From positions 1 through 51,436 of the forward strand of contig CAZGSV010000014.1 in the NCBI GenBank assembly GCA_964528605.1: 51,436 bases of DNA, read 5' to 3'. Every line of letters begins with the position of its first letter. Positions within the stretch are counted from its first letter, which is position 1. The translations under genes and the position numbers were made by a program. Below are positions 6,912-15,213 of this stretch, piece by piece. The stretch comes from CAZGSV01 sp964528605. GTDB taxonomy: Bacteria > Armatimonadota > Zipacnadia > CAZGSV01. Under the pieces are notes generated by a model. The model was not told the DNA's origin. It made no database searches and saw only the letters and a list, made by a program, of their open reading frames with translations.

Positions 6912-9900
6912 TTGGGGGCCCAGGTACCGCGTGGTCTCGGCGTCCTGCTTGCGGCGATCTGCGCACTGCTCCTCGCCGCTATGGCCATCATCATCTACAC
7001 CCAAGGCCACGCTAACGCTGCCTTCCACGCCGACAATCCCTATGTGCTGGCAGGCGCTCTCGTGCTCTATGCCTTGCTCGCGGCCCGCTGGCTGCCGCAG
7101 TGGCAGTTCGGCCGCTGGCTGCTAGCCACCCTTGCCTTGGCGCTCGCCCACGGAGTGTCCAGTGCCCTCATCGGCGTCGTGGCCTCCCTCGTGGTTCCTG
7201 GCACCGCCATAGTCCAAGGCTTGCGCGAGGCCCTCTGGCAGTTCCTGCCCTTAGTGGTCTGCCAGATAGTGTTCGTGCCGCTCCTGGTATACCCGCTCCG
7301 AGACCTCCTGCTGCCCTCCCCACCGCCGCCGGCGCGCAAGTCGCTGCCTCCCTGGCCCTTCGAGAAGAAGCCGGTGGTCCGGCCTGCGCCTCCTTTCCCG
7401 GAAAAGCCTCGTGCACCGGAGAGGCTCGTCCCTCCCATTGTGTTGGCCGAGGAGCCGCCACCGCCCACGCCCAGGCCGCCGGCAGCGCCTGCGGCGGAGG
7501 TCCGCGCCCCGCGCATCCCAGGAGTCCCACAGCCCTTCCCGCGTGTTGAGGCCCCGGCTCCCAGGCCGCCCGCAGCACCCGCGGAGGGGGCTCCCGCTCC
7601 GCGGGCTCCAGGCGTGCCCGCCGCTCCCCCCCGTGCGGAGGTCGCCCCGCCAAGCCCGCCGGTGCCGCCGACCACTCCCGGAGTCCCTCCTGCTCCGCCG
7701 CCTCCTTCACGGCCAACCATTGATGCCGACCGAGAACTCCTCGAAGCCATAAAGCAGCGCCTGCGCGCTCGCCAGCAGGCCGCCGCCGCCGCTGCTCCGC
7801 CCGAGGCTGCCGGCGTGCCCACCGTCGGCCCGTACCTAACTCCATCCGCTCCGCCTGGGCCCCAACCTCCCGTCGCGCCCTCCATTGCGCCTGGATGGCC
7901 TCCAACTCCCGTGGTGGAGGAACGCCCGCCAGCGCCTCCGCCGGAGCCCATCCCTCCCCCGCTTCCGCCCGGAGGCGTAGTGCGTGTGTCCCTTGCCAAG
8001 ATCGCTGCTCAGTTCCCCCAGGGCGCGCTTGCCACTCAGGACCTGGGCGGAGTCGAGTTTGCGGTACCCATGACCACGCTCGCCGCCCAGTTGCGCGAGG
8101 GCGCGGTCGTCGTCCCGATCTCAGAGATCGTCCCCCAGTTGCCCGCCGCAACGTTTGCCCTCAGCGAGGAGGACTTGGCCGCGGCCCTTCCGGGCGGCAA
8201 GGTTGAGTTGCCCCTCGACGAAGTATTCGCTCAGATGCCCCCCGCCTTCTTCGTCCCGGCGCACGCTGCCCCTGCGCGAGAGGCTCTCGCTGTCGAGGGC
8301 GGTGTGGAGCAGGTCGGAATCATACCCATTCCTGAACATGATCTCTTCGCGGAGCCCGTCGAGCCCGAGGCCGCGCCGCCCGCCCCGGTGGAGGAAAAGG
8401 AGTTCATCAGCGTTCCGCTCTCTGCCCTGCTCTCGCAATTCCCCGCCAACGCCATCTCCCTGCGCGACCCCGCTCGCGCCGACGAGATACAGGTGCGGAT
8501 AGGCCAAGCCCGGGCCGTTGAGCAGTTGAAGGAGGGCGCCGTCTCCCTGCCGGTCCAAGAAGTGCTCGCGCAGATTCCGCCGGATGTGCTCGCCATGGCC
8601 CCAGGGGACGTCGCCGAGGCAGTAGCGGAAGGCTCTATCGCACTCCCAATGGAGCACGTCCTCGCCGCACTGCCGCGTGAGGCCTGGGCTGCCCCCGGCG
8701 CTCCCCCCATGCCGCAGGAGGCGTTTGAGGAGATCGAGTTCTTCGCTGAGAAGCCCTCCCCGGAGTGCCCGCCTGCTCCCCCGCCGCCGAGCGTTCCCTC
8801 CGTGCAGTTGATGCCTCAGGCGCCTGCGCCGCCCGGACCCGCGCAGCCCCCTGCCGCTCCGGCGGCCCCCCCCGAGGCGCCCACGCCTGAACTGTTCGCG
8901 CAGGTGGCGCCCGCGGTACCACCTCAAGCGGACCTATTCGCTGAGCCTGCCCCGCCTGCTGCCCCGGCGCCTGAGTTGCTCGCTGCGGCTCCGCCCGCCG
9001 TGCAACAAGAGACAGGTGCGTTCGCTCAGGCTGCCCCTCCTAGGCCACCGGCGCCTGAGGTGCCGGTCGAGGCGCCGCCTGCCCCGGCCGAACCGGAAGG
9101 AATGCCGTCGCTGGAAGAGGTGCTCGCGCAGCAACTGGCCGGCCGCGACATAGAAGACCTGTTTGCCTCGATTGCTGAGGAAGAGACGCGGCCCACGCTG
9201 CCTTCGCCGCCGCAGGTCGGTGCCGAGCCCCCATCGGTGCAGGCGGTTCCCGAGGGGCCTCCTGCGCCACCGGCACGGCCTCCCGCAGTGCCAGTGCCTC
9301 CGGCCCCGCCGGCGGTGCCGTCCCCCGGCATTAGCGCGCAGGCGGGCGCGCCCGCCCAGGCAGCCCCGTCCCCGGCGCCGCCGCTGCGCGAGCCCGTGGA
9401 CCTCTCGTCGCTGCTGAAGGAACCCAGCATCCACGAGGCGCTGGCGGGGCTGCGACAGTTCGGCGCCCTGACCTCCGGCGGCCAGATCGCTGCGGACGGC
9501 TCGCTCGTCATCGTGGCGGCCGCCCCCTCGGAGGGCCGCGGCGCCATCGCCGAGGGCAGCAGCCTGCTCGTGGCGCGCGCCTCCTCCCTCGGGCAAGTCC
9601 TGGGTTTGGGCGAGAACAAGCAGATCTTCATCAGCCTAGAGCGCAGCATCATGGCCGTGTCCCCGTTCGGTACGCCGCGCCTGACCGGCTTGCTGGCCGT
9701 GATCGTTCCGCGAGAGACGGTGGCCGGCCTCCTCAGCGTCAAAGTGGAGCGGGCGGCCGAGACGGTTGGCGTTGCGCTCGCACGCTCACCCCTGGCCTCC
9801 CAGGTCGCGCCCCTATCCCCCGCGGCGCCACCGGCCGAGCCTGCCTCCCCTCTCCTCCTGCCGCCCGAGGCGGCAGGGGTGATCAGAAGGGCGGCCAATG

Positions 9901-10229
9901 CCCTTGACTCCTTCGGCGAGCTGAGCGCGCAGCCCGTGCAGGTGGCGCAGAGACGCCTAGTCTGCTATCTGCCCCCGGGCGCCAGCGTGGAGTCGGTCGC
10001 CGGTTTGGCGGCCGCCGTTTACGAGAGCGTGGAGTCTTGCTGCGCGCGCCTGATGGCAGGCAAGGTGCAGAGGTTGAGCGTGCGCGCAGAACGCGGCACT
10101 ATGATGTGGCAGCAATTGCCGAACAACTTGCTGCTGCTCGTGGCCGGCGCGGGCGAGGTCCGGCCCGGCCTGGCTCACTTGCAGTTGGACCGGGTGGCCG
10201 GTGCCTTAGGTGCAGCCCGCATTGCCTAG
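6912..10229 (+). CDS. Large membrane protein: four helices, Pro-rich linkers, VPLxxhLxQhP repeats, two C-terminal roadblock-like domains
   Basis: This 1105-residue protein is started at TTG (an in-frame ATG further on would remove the first helix). It has four hydrophobic helices in residues 6-127, followed by a long Pro/Ala linker. At least seven short repeats lie in two blocks (about 357-450 and 498-593), for example VVVPISEIVPQLP, VELPLDEVFAQMP, ISVPLSALLSQFP, VSLPVQEVLAQIP and IALPMEHVLAALP. A second Pro-rich linker runs to about 825. Two roadblock-like domains follow (about 827-963 and 985-1105). The neighbour at 10303 has the same four-helix plus roadblock plan without repeats. I do not recognise the repeat family. 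The likely role is a membrane platform whose cytoplasmic tail binds small GTPases; the linker and repeats may be partner docking sites. Confidence 0.7.
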   Translation: MGAQVPRGLGVLLAAICALLLAAMAIIIYTQGHANAAFHADNPYVLAGALVLYALLAARWLPQWQFGRWLLATLALALAHGVSSALIGVVASLVVPGTAIVQGLREALWQFLPLVVCQIVFVPLLVYPLRDLLLPSPPPPARKSLPPWPFEKKPVVRPAPPFPEKPRAPERLVPPIVLAEEPPPPTPRPPAAPAAEVRAPRIPGVPQPFPRVEAPAPRPPAAPAEGAPAPRAPGVPAAPPRAEVAPPSPPVPPTTPGVPPAPPPPSRPTIDADRELLEAIKQRLRARQQAAAAAAPPEAAGVPTVGPYLTPSAPPGPQPPVAPSIAPGWPPTPVVEERPPAPPPEPIPPPLPPGGVVRVSLAKIAAQFPQGALATQDLGGVEFAVPMTTLAAQLREGAVVVPISEIVPQLPAATFALSEEDLAAALPGGKVELPLDEVFAQMPPAFFVPAHAAPAREALAVEGGVEQVGIIPIPEHDLFAEPVEPEAAPPAPVEEKEFISVPLSALLSQFPANAISLRDPARADEIQVRIGQARAVEQLKEGAVSLPVQEVLAQIPPDVLAMAPGDVAEAVAEGSIALPMEHVLAALPREAWAAPGAPPMPQEAFEEIEFFAEKPSPECPPAPPPPSVPSVQLMPQAPAPPGPAQPPAAPAAPPEAPTPELFAQVAPAVPPQADLFAEPAPPAAPAPELLAAAPPAVQQETGAFAQAAPPRPPAPEVPVEAPPAPAEPEGMPSLEEVLAQQLAGRDIEDLFASIAEEETRPTLPSPPQVGAEPPSVQAVPEGPPAPPARPPAVPVPPAPPAVPSPGISAQAGAPAQAAPSPAPPLREPVDLSSLLKEPSIHEALAGLRQFGALTSGGQIAADGSLVIVAAAPSEGRGAIAEGSSLLVARASSLGQVLGLGENKQIFISLERSIMAVSPFGTPRLTGLLAVIVPRETVAGLLSVKVERAAETVGVALARSPLASQVAPLSPAAPPAEPASPLLLPPEAAGVIRRAANALDSFGELSAQPVQVAQRRLVCYLPPGASVESVAGLAAAVYESVESCCARLMAGKVQRLSVRAERGTMMWQQLPNNLLLLVAGAGEVRPGLAHLQLDRVAGALGAARIA

Positions 10230-10302
10230 GCGGCCCCCGCGACGCTGGCCCACGTGTCACGCGGGCAGCGCCCGACAACGTTATGGAGTGGAGGCGTAGC
10301 CG

Positions 10303-11169
10303 ATGCCGCTGACCTGGCGACAAGTTGGCGTGTACCTGAGCCTGCTGGGGGCACTAGCCACCGCTTTGATCGGCCTGCTCCTCTACGGCGTCGAGGTGGG
10401 CCTAGGAGTCCCCATTGAGATCTGGATGGTGCTGCTCGTCGAGGCTGTCTGGTACGCGATCTTCTGCACCGCGTGGAACGGCGGCAACGGCCCTCAGACC
10501 TGGATCGTGGACTGGGTTACCATGTTAGCCACCCGCGGAGTCTTGAGCGCCCTCATGGCCGGGCTGATAACCGTCGCCAAAGGCGTGGATTTCGCTCAGG
10601 CCTTCCAAGAGGCCTACTACCTGCGCGTCGCGCTCGTCGGCCTGCAGGTCGTTCTGGTGCCCCCCATCCTCTACTGGTCCCTATTCATGCCCAGGTTGCA
10701 CCCAGTGGTCGAGCCCGTGGCCGCCCCGCGCGGGGCCGCAGGCCCCACGACAGAGGCTCCCGTGCTGCCGGCCCTGCAGTTCAACCCCCACGATCCACGC
10801 GCCTCCACCCTGGAGGGTGTGCTCGCCATGCTCTCCGCGCGCGCCCCCAACGTCGGCGGCCTTATCTTCAGCGGCGAGGGCCTACCCCTGGCGAGCAACC
10901 TGCCTAGCGACCTGGTGGCCGAGAACCTGGCCGCGTATGGCGCGGAGATGCTGACCCCTTTGCAGGAACTGGCCACCAAGATGGCAGTGGGCAAGATCAG
11001 CCTCGTGACAGCGCACAGCGACAGTGGGACAATAGGCCTAGTGCCCGCTCCCTCGCTGATGCTGATCAGCGTCATCAGAGACCAGGTCCCGGTAATGCTG
11101 GCGCCCGAGCAGGCCGAGCAATTGGCGCAAGCCCTGCAACGCCTGTGGAGCAGCCGGTACCAGGGCTAG
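10303..11169 (+). CDS. Four-helix membrane protein with C-terminal roadblock-like domain
   Basis: A 288-residue protein. Four hydrophobic helices lie at about residues 8-28, 37-60, 70-92 and 105-128; the last (RVALVGLQVVLVPPILYW) resembles helix 4 of the preceding large protein. A short Pro-rich linker leads to a roadblock-like domain at about 170-288 (VGGLIFSGEGLPLASNLP, then ISVIRDQVPVMLAPEQAEQL). It appears to be a minimal paralogue of the gene at 6912, placing a roadblock dimerisation module at the inner membrane. Roadblock proteins such as MglB regulate Ras-like GTPases, and the MglA-like GTPase is three genes downstream. Function beyond that is unknown. Confidence 0.7.
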   Translation: MPLTWRQVGVYLSLLGALATALIGLLLYGVEVGLGVPIEIWMVLLVEAVWYAIFCTAWNGGNGPQTWIVDWVTMLATRGVLSALMAGLITVAKGVDFAQAFQEAYYLRVALVGLQVVLVPPILYWSLFMPRLHPVVEPVAAPRGAAGPTTEAPVLPALQFNPHDPRASTLEGVLAMLSARAPNVGGLIFSGEGLPLASNLPSDLVAENLAAYGAEMLTPLQELATKMAVGKISLVTAHSDSGTIGLVPAPSLMLISVIRDQVPVMLAPEQAEQLAQALQRLWSSRYQG

Positions 11170-11222
11170 GCGATATAGACTGAGTCCGCGGACGCGAGCC
11201 GCGCGCACGAAGGGAGAGGACA

Positions 11223-11561
11223 ATGAAAGAGGTCCTTGGCGAACTGAACCGCATTAAGGGAGTCATGGGAAGCCTGATCGCTGCCCCCGATGGCATGATC
11301 ATTGCCTCAGACCTCGCGGTGCAAACCCCCGACGAGGTGCTGGGCGCTATGGCCGCCTCGGTCGGTGCTACCGTCGCCAAAGCACTCGACCGCATGCAGC
11401 AGGGCAAGTTCATCCAAGCCATGATGGATGCCGCCAACGGCAAGATCTTCCTGGCCGACGCCGGCATCGGCTATCTCGTGGTGGTCACCGACAAGGATGT
11501 CAACGTGGGCTTGGTGCGCGTCGAAATGCGCGCCGCCGCTGACAAGCTCCGGCGCCGGTAA
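11223..11561 (+). CDS. Roadblock/LC7 domain protein
   Basis: A 112-residue single-domain protein with the roadblock pattern: an N-terminal helix (ELNRIKGVMGSLIAAPDG), strand (MIIASDL), central helix (EVLGAMAASVGATVAKALDRM) and C-terminal strand-helix (VNVGLVRVEMRAAADKL). Preceded by GGGAGAGGA at a good ribosome-binding distance. Roadblock proteins form dimers and act as scaffolds or GTPase-activating partners of Ras-like GTPases (for example MglB with MglA). This is one of three to four single-domain roadblock proteins in the block, so partner choice cannot be assigned from sequence. Confidence 0.85.
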   Translation: MKEVLGELNRIKGVMGSLIAAPDGMIIASDLAVQTPDEVLGAMAASVGATVAKALDRMQQGKFIQAMMDAANGKIFLADAGIGYLVVVTDKDVNVGLVRVEMRAAADKLRRR

Positions 11562-11598
11562 CCGCCCGTCAATCGCTAAAGCAAGGGGTGGCTAGATA

Positions 11599-11952
11599 AT
11601 GTCGGAACTCAAAGCACGCCTGGACAACATGGCGGCCGTGCCGGGGGTGCGCATGGCCATGGCGGTCGGCCGCGACGGCTTCATCGTGGAGGCCTCCGGG
11701 CAGGTCACGCCCGACCTCGAAGTGCCCGCGGCCCATGTCGCCTCCGCCTTCGTCGGCTGCGAGGCCGTCGGAACCAGCAGCGACTACGGCGCCCTCGAGC
11801 GCACCATATTCGAGTTCGCCCAGGGCGCCGTCATCGCCCAACGCCTGGGCGAAGGCGCTGCCCTCGTCCTCTTTCTGAGCCCCGACGCTGTTGTGGGTAG
11901 GATTAGACATCAGGCCAAAGAAATGGCCGCGGCTCTAACCGGAGCGCTGTAG
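11599..11952 (+). CDS. Roadblock/LC7-like protein
   Basis: A 117-residue protein directly upstream of the MglA-like GTPase (15-base gap). It shows the roadblock layout: VPGVRMAMAVGRDGFIVEAS at the N-terminus, a middle helix and a C-terminal helix (RIRHQAKEMAAAL). Position next to the GTPase makes it a candidate MglB-type partner, although the protein at 13720 fits MglB length and sequence better. The middle part is more diverged than in the 11223 protein. Confidence 0.75.
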   Translation: MSELKARLDNMAAVPGVRMAMAVGRDGFIVEASGQVTPDLEVPAAHVASAFVGCEAVGTSSDYGALERTIFEFAQGAVIAQRLGEGAALVLFLSPDAVVGRIRHQAKEMAAALTGAL

Positions 11953-11967
11953 GCGCAGGAGGCCCTG

Positions 11968-12567
11968 TTGGCTTCAATTGACTTCGCCAATAAGGAGATC
12001 GCGTGCAAACTGGTCTATTACGGCCCCGGATTGGGCGGCAAGACCACCAATCTGCAGTACGTCCACGACCACGCCCCCGCGCAAAGCACCGGCTCCATGG
12101 TGTCGCTCGCCACGGAGACGGATAGGACCCTCTTCTTCGATTTCCTCCCCTTGGAGGCCGCCCGTATCGGTGAGTTCCGCACCAAGTTCCAACTCTACAC
12201 CGTGCCCGGCCAGACCTACTACAACGCCACCCGAAAACTCGTGCTCCAAGGCGCCGACGGCGTGGTCTTCGTCGCCGACTCCCAGTGGAGCAAGATGCGC
12301 GAGAACGTCGAGTCCTTCCGTAACCTGCAGGAGAACCTAGCGGGTTACGGCCGCAGCATCGAAGACGTCCCCTATATCCTGCAATACAACAAGCGCGATC
12401 TGTCCAGCATCGCCCCCATCGAGTACCTGGAGTTCCTGCTCAACAACCGGAATCCCCGCGTGCCCTCGCTCGAAGTCGTGGCCATCACCGGCTACGGCGT
12501 CTTCAAGTGCCTCAATGCCATCTCCAAACTGGTGCTGGCCAGCCTGGTTAGGCGGGGAGGGCGTTAG
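11968..12567 (+). CDS. mglA: MglA-like Ras-family GTPase
   Basis: A 199-residue GTPase matching the MglA family along its length. Walker A is GPGLGGKTT (19-27), the ATETDRTLFFDFLPL segment is that of MglA, TVPGQ carries a glutamine at 82 where Myxococcus MglA has its catalytic Gln82, and the base-specificity motif NKRD is at 141-144. MglA is the polarity switch for type IV pili and gliding; in its GTP form it recruits pilus motors and regulators to the leading pole and is reset by the roadblock GAP MglB. Start is TTG behind GCAGGAGG. It sits inside a long roadblock/DUF4388 operon beside the pil genes, which fits a role in pilus control. Name by family resemblance. Confidence 0.93.
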   Translation: MASIDFANKEIACKLVYYGPGLGGKTTNLQYVHDHAPAQSTGSMVSLATETDRTLFFDFLPLEAARIGEFRTKFQLYTVPGQTYYNATRKLVLQGADGVVFVADSQWSKMRENVESFRNLQENLAGYGRSIEDVPYILQYNKRDLSSIAPIEYLEFLLNNRNPRVPSLEVVAITGYGVFKCLNAISKLVLASLVRRGGR

Positions 12568-12575
12568 CGTCCCCC

Positions 12576-13688
12576 ATGCGCGGCAGCCTCAGCGAATTCT
12601 CCCTGGCCGAGATACTGGAACTCGTCAACCTATCCCGCCGTAGCGGCCTCGTCCGCCTCGAGCGCGACAGCCAGCAGGCCAGCGTCAGTTTCCGGGCCGG
12701 AAAAGTCATCGCTGCCACCGACGGCTCGCCTACTGACCCTATCGGCGCCCTCCTCGTCCGCCAGGGCGTCATCACCCCCAAGCAACTCCAAGAGGCCCTT
12801 GACCTGCAAATCCAGACCAGGCACAAACTGTTGTGTGAGGTCTTGTTGGAGATAGGCCTGGTCACTCGGGAAGAAATCGCCCGCCGCCTGCAAGAGCGTA
12901 CCGAAGAAGCCGTCTACCGGCTCTTCGAGTGGGCCGAGGGCGATTTCCTCATTGACACCTATGAGGGCCAGGACGAGAGCGAGGACCCGTTCGTTAGCCT
13001 CAGCCCTACCCACCTCATCATGGAGGGAGCGCGGCGCATTGATGAGTGGCAGCGCATTCGAGAGAAACTGCCCTCCGGCGACATCGTGCTCCAGTTCGCC
13101 CCCTCCTATGCTTTGCGCGGCGATGACATCAGCCTCACCCCACCGGAGTGGGAGATCCTGGCACTGGTCAACGGAGAGCGCGATGTGGATGCCATCGTGG
13201 CCAAGAGTCCGTGCAGCCCGTTCGAGGCCCAACGCATCCTCTACGGACTCCTCTCCTCGGGGTTGCTCATCTACCGTTCTCAACTGGCCCTCTCCAGTGG
13301 CCGCCTGGAGGCCATGCGGCGCGCCCTGGCGCGCCTGGTCGAAGAGAGCCAGGTGCGCTGCGCGGTCGTCGCGGACTCGCGGGGTCAGATCATCCTCACC
13401 GAGGGCTCGCCCGCAGGCCTCGACATCGCCACCATCGCCATCCTTTCCGTCGCCAGCATTGCCACCGCTATGGAGATGGTCAACCTGGTCGGGGAGCAGG
13501 GCTTCGAGATCCTGCTGCACCAGGGCGACCAGCAGCGCGTCATCGTCGCCGGCTTGAGTTCTCTAGGAGTGCTGGTGGTGCTCTTCGATACCACGGCTCA
13601 GTTGGGCGTGGTGCAGATCTGCGTGAGCGATTTCGTGGGTGAAGTCGGCAGGATCTTCGAGCGCCAGGAGGCCACTGCCGCAGGCTGA
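12576..13688 (+). CDS. DUF4388 (PATAN) protein with C-terminal roadblock-like domain
   Basis: A 370-residue protein. Residues 1-60 match the DUF4388/PATAN pattern (GSLSEFSLAEILELVNLSRR, then FRAGKVIAATDG). Next comes a helical part with ALLVRQGVITPKQLQEAL and FEWAEGDFLID, then a winged-helix-like segment (LTPPEWEILALVNGERDVDA). The C-terminal third is roadblock-like (VRCAVVADSRGQIILTEGS, then SLGVLVVLFDTTAQLGVVQI). DUF4388 proteins are frequent in gliding and twitching bacteria next to MglA-type GTPases and are thought to be scaffolds. It follows the GTPase by 8 bases. The ribosome-binding site GGGGAGG is rather far from the ATG, so reinitiation after the GTPase is likely. Confidence 0.85.
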   Translation: MRGSLSEFSLAEILELVNLSRRSGLVRLERDSQQASVSFRAGKVIAATDGSPTDPIGALLVRQGVITPKQLQEALDLQIQTRHKLLCEVLLEIGLVTREEIARRLQERTEEAVYRLFEWAEGDFLIDTYEGQDESEDPFVSLSPTHLIMEGARRIDEWQRIREKLPSGDIVLQFAPSYALRGDDISLTPPEWEILALVNGERDVDAIVAKSPCSPFEAQRILYGLLSSGLLIYRSQLALSSGRLEAMRRALARLVEESQVRCAVVADSRGQIILTEGSPAGLDIATIAILSVASIATAMEMVNLVGEQGFEILLHQGDQQRVIVAGLSSLGVLVVLFDTTAQLGVVQICVSDFVGEVGRIFERQEATAAG

Positions 13689-13719
13689 CGCCGGACAAAT
13701 CGGCTGGGAGGAATATGCA

Positions 13720-14202
13720 ATGAGCGGAGTAAGCCTAATCCTCTACCCGGAAGACAGGGAGAAGATCAACGAGTCGCTGGGGCAGTTTCTGCGTGAGGCG
13801 GAGGTCAAGTGTGTGCTGCTCGTCGGCCGCGACGGCCTCGAAATCGCCAAGCAGGGCTTCACCCAGTCCCTAGATACTACCTCCCTGGCTGCCCTGGCAG
13901 CGGGGGCCTACGCCTCCACCAAGGAACTGGCACGGCTAGTGGATGAGCCGGAGTTCAGTGTCATGTTCCACCAAGGTAAGCGCGACCACATCCACATATC
14001 CACGGTCACCGACCGCGCCATCCTGGTCGCGCTCTTCGACGACCGCACCGCCGTGGGGCTGGTCCGCCTCTGCGCCGAAGAGGCAGCGCGCAAGGTCTCC
14101 GGCATCTTCACCGAGTCCCATCAGCGCGCCGCCGCCGAAGGCGCAGGCCTCGAGTTCCTCCGCGAGCAGACCGGCGACGTCTTCGAGGAGAAGGGCGAGT
14201 AG
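13720..14202 (+). CDS. Roadblock/LC7 protein, MglB-like
   Basis: A 160-residue protein. The ATG at 13720 is chosen because GGGAGGA lies just upstream; an earlier in-frame start would overlap the previous gene without a ribosome-binding site. Sequence: ILYPEDREKINESLGQFL, then VKCVLLVGRDGLEIAKQG, a helix AALAAGAYASTKELARLV, and DRAILVALFDDRTAVGLVRL. The layout and length match MglB, the GAP and scaffold of MglA, more closely than the other roadblock proteins here. The C-terminal tail about 135-160 is acidic and charged. Probably cytoplasmic and dimeric. Confidence 0.85.
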   Translation: MSGVSLILYPEDREKINESLGQFLREAEVKCVLLVGRDGLEIAKQGFTQSLDTTSLAALAAGAYASTKELARLVDEPEFSVMFHQGKRDHIHISTVTDRAILVALFDDRTAVGLVRLCAEEAARKVSGIFTESHQRAAAEGAGLEFLREQTGDVFEEKGE

Positions 14203-14243
14203 TGCCGCGCCCCCCCCTTTCCGGCACCAGTCCATGACCGACA

Positions 14244-14621
14244 ATGTCTGTACTCCGCGAAGCCCAGCGGCAACGGGTGGAGCGAGTCCTGCGCGGGCTC
14301 GTCACCGCCTGCCCCGGCGTCATCGTGGCTACTGTCGCCAACAAGGAGGCAGTAACCCTGGCGTGCGCCCCCAACGACCCGCTCGCCGACGCGGTGAGCC
14401 GGAGCGCCACCGCCCTCTGTGCTCTCGCCGAGGGCGCCGCCCTGGAGTTGGACGGTGGAACCGTGTCGCAAGTCATGGTGCGCGCCGAACGCGCCCATCT
14501 CGTCGCCCAATGGGTTCCCCCCAACGCCCTGCTTGCCGTTCTCTGCAGCAGCAAGACCGCCCTGGGCGGAATCATAGTGGAGGTGGCTGCGGCCGCTCGC
14601 GAATTGGCCGGCGTGGTCTGA
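14244..14621 (+). CDS. Roadblock-like protein, diverged
   Basis: A 125-residue protein: a basic N-terminal helix (REAQRQRVERVLRGLV), then CPGVIVATVANKEAVTLACAP and a C-terminal strand-helix (ALLAVLCSSKTALGGIIVEV). The order fits a roadblock fold but conservation is weaker than for its neighbours. It ends about 80 bases before a DUF4388 gene in the same direction. The ATG has only a poor ribosome-binding site, so expression may be low or coupled. The likely role is another dimerising partner in the GTPase network. Confidence 0.65.
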   Translation: MSVLREAQRQRVERVLRGLVTACPGVIVATVANKEAVTLACAPNDPLADAVSRSATALCALAEGAALELDGGTVSQVMVRAERAHLVAQWVPPNALLAVLCSSKTALGGIIVEVAAAARELAGVV

Positions 14622-14704
14622 GGGCAGCGACTACCCGCACCCCCTGGGCCGCTCGCATCACCCGCGCGGCCACCGCCGGGCCCGCAGGCAAGGGGTGACC
14701 AAGC

Positions 14705-15205
14705 GTGCCGCTCTCTGGCGACATCGCTGAACTGGGTCTGGTGGAAGTGGTCCAACTCATCAACCTCACCCGCAAGGCAGGGGTGCTGGCGGTGGAGACG
14801 GAGCAGGGCCTAGCCGTCCTCTACTTCGTCGGCGGTGAGGTGGTACATGCCCAAGACGCAGAAGGCCAAGGAGTGCAAGCCGTGCGGCGCATCCTAGCCT
14901 GCCCTGTCGGGCGGTTCCAGTTCGAACAGAAGCCCTTCGTGGCCCCCCGCACCGTCACCGCGGACACCCTCTCGTTGATCATGCGGGCCCAGCCCCAAAC
15001 CGCCCAGGCTCCCGCGGCTCCCACTGGTCAGCCACCCCAGCAGCCGGCGGCCGAAAGCAGGCGGCCGGCTGCCACCACCATGCTTGAGACCGGATCCGAG
15101 CGCCGCGTGGCGCAGCGCCTGCGCCCCGAGCAGCAAGGACATCCGCTTCTCCGTTTCAGTCCGGAGCAGGTCGAACTGGTCATTTCCAAGCTGGAATCCC
15201 TGTAG
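14705..15205 (+). CDS. DUF4388 (PATAN) domain protein
   Basis: A 166-residue protein starting at GTG behind AAGGGGTG. Residues 1-85 are DUF4388/PATAN (SGDIAELGLVEVVQLINLTR, then YFVGGEVVHAQDAEG and VGRFQFEQKP). A Pro/Gln/Ala-rich linker and a short C-terminal helix follow. It lacks the roadblock part of the DUF4388 protein at 12576. PATAN domains act as adaptors in two-component and GTPase systems of motile bacteria. It is 8 bases from the degenerate GTPase downstream, so the two are probably made together and may bind each other. Confidence 0.8.
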   Translation: MPLSGDIAELGLVEVVQLINLTRKAGVLAVETEQGLAVLYFVGGEVVHAQDAEGQGVQAVRRILACPVGRFQFEQKPFVAPRTVTADTLSLIMRAQPQTAQAPAAPTGQPPQQPAAESRRPAATTMLETGSERRVAQRLRPEQQGHPLLRFSPEQVELVISKLESL

Positions 15206-15213
15206 GTCGCCGC

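Noticed and set aside
5552..6994. A 480-codon minus-strand open frame over the TPR-roadblock gene
   Set aside because: Low-complexity, no recognisable domain, no ribosome-binding site, and it spans the good plus-strand promoter and gene.
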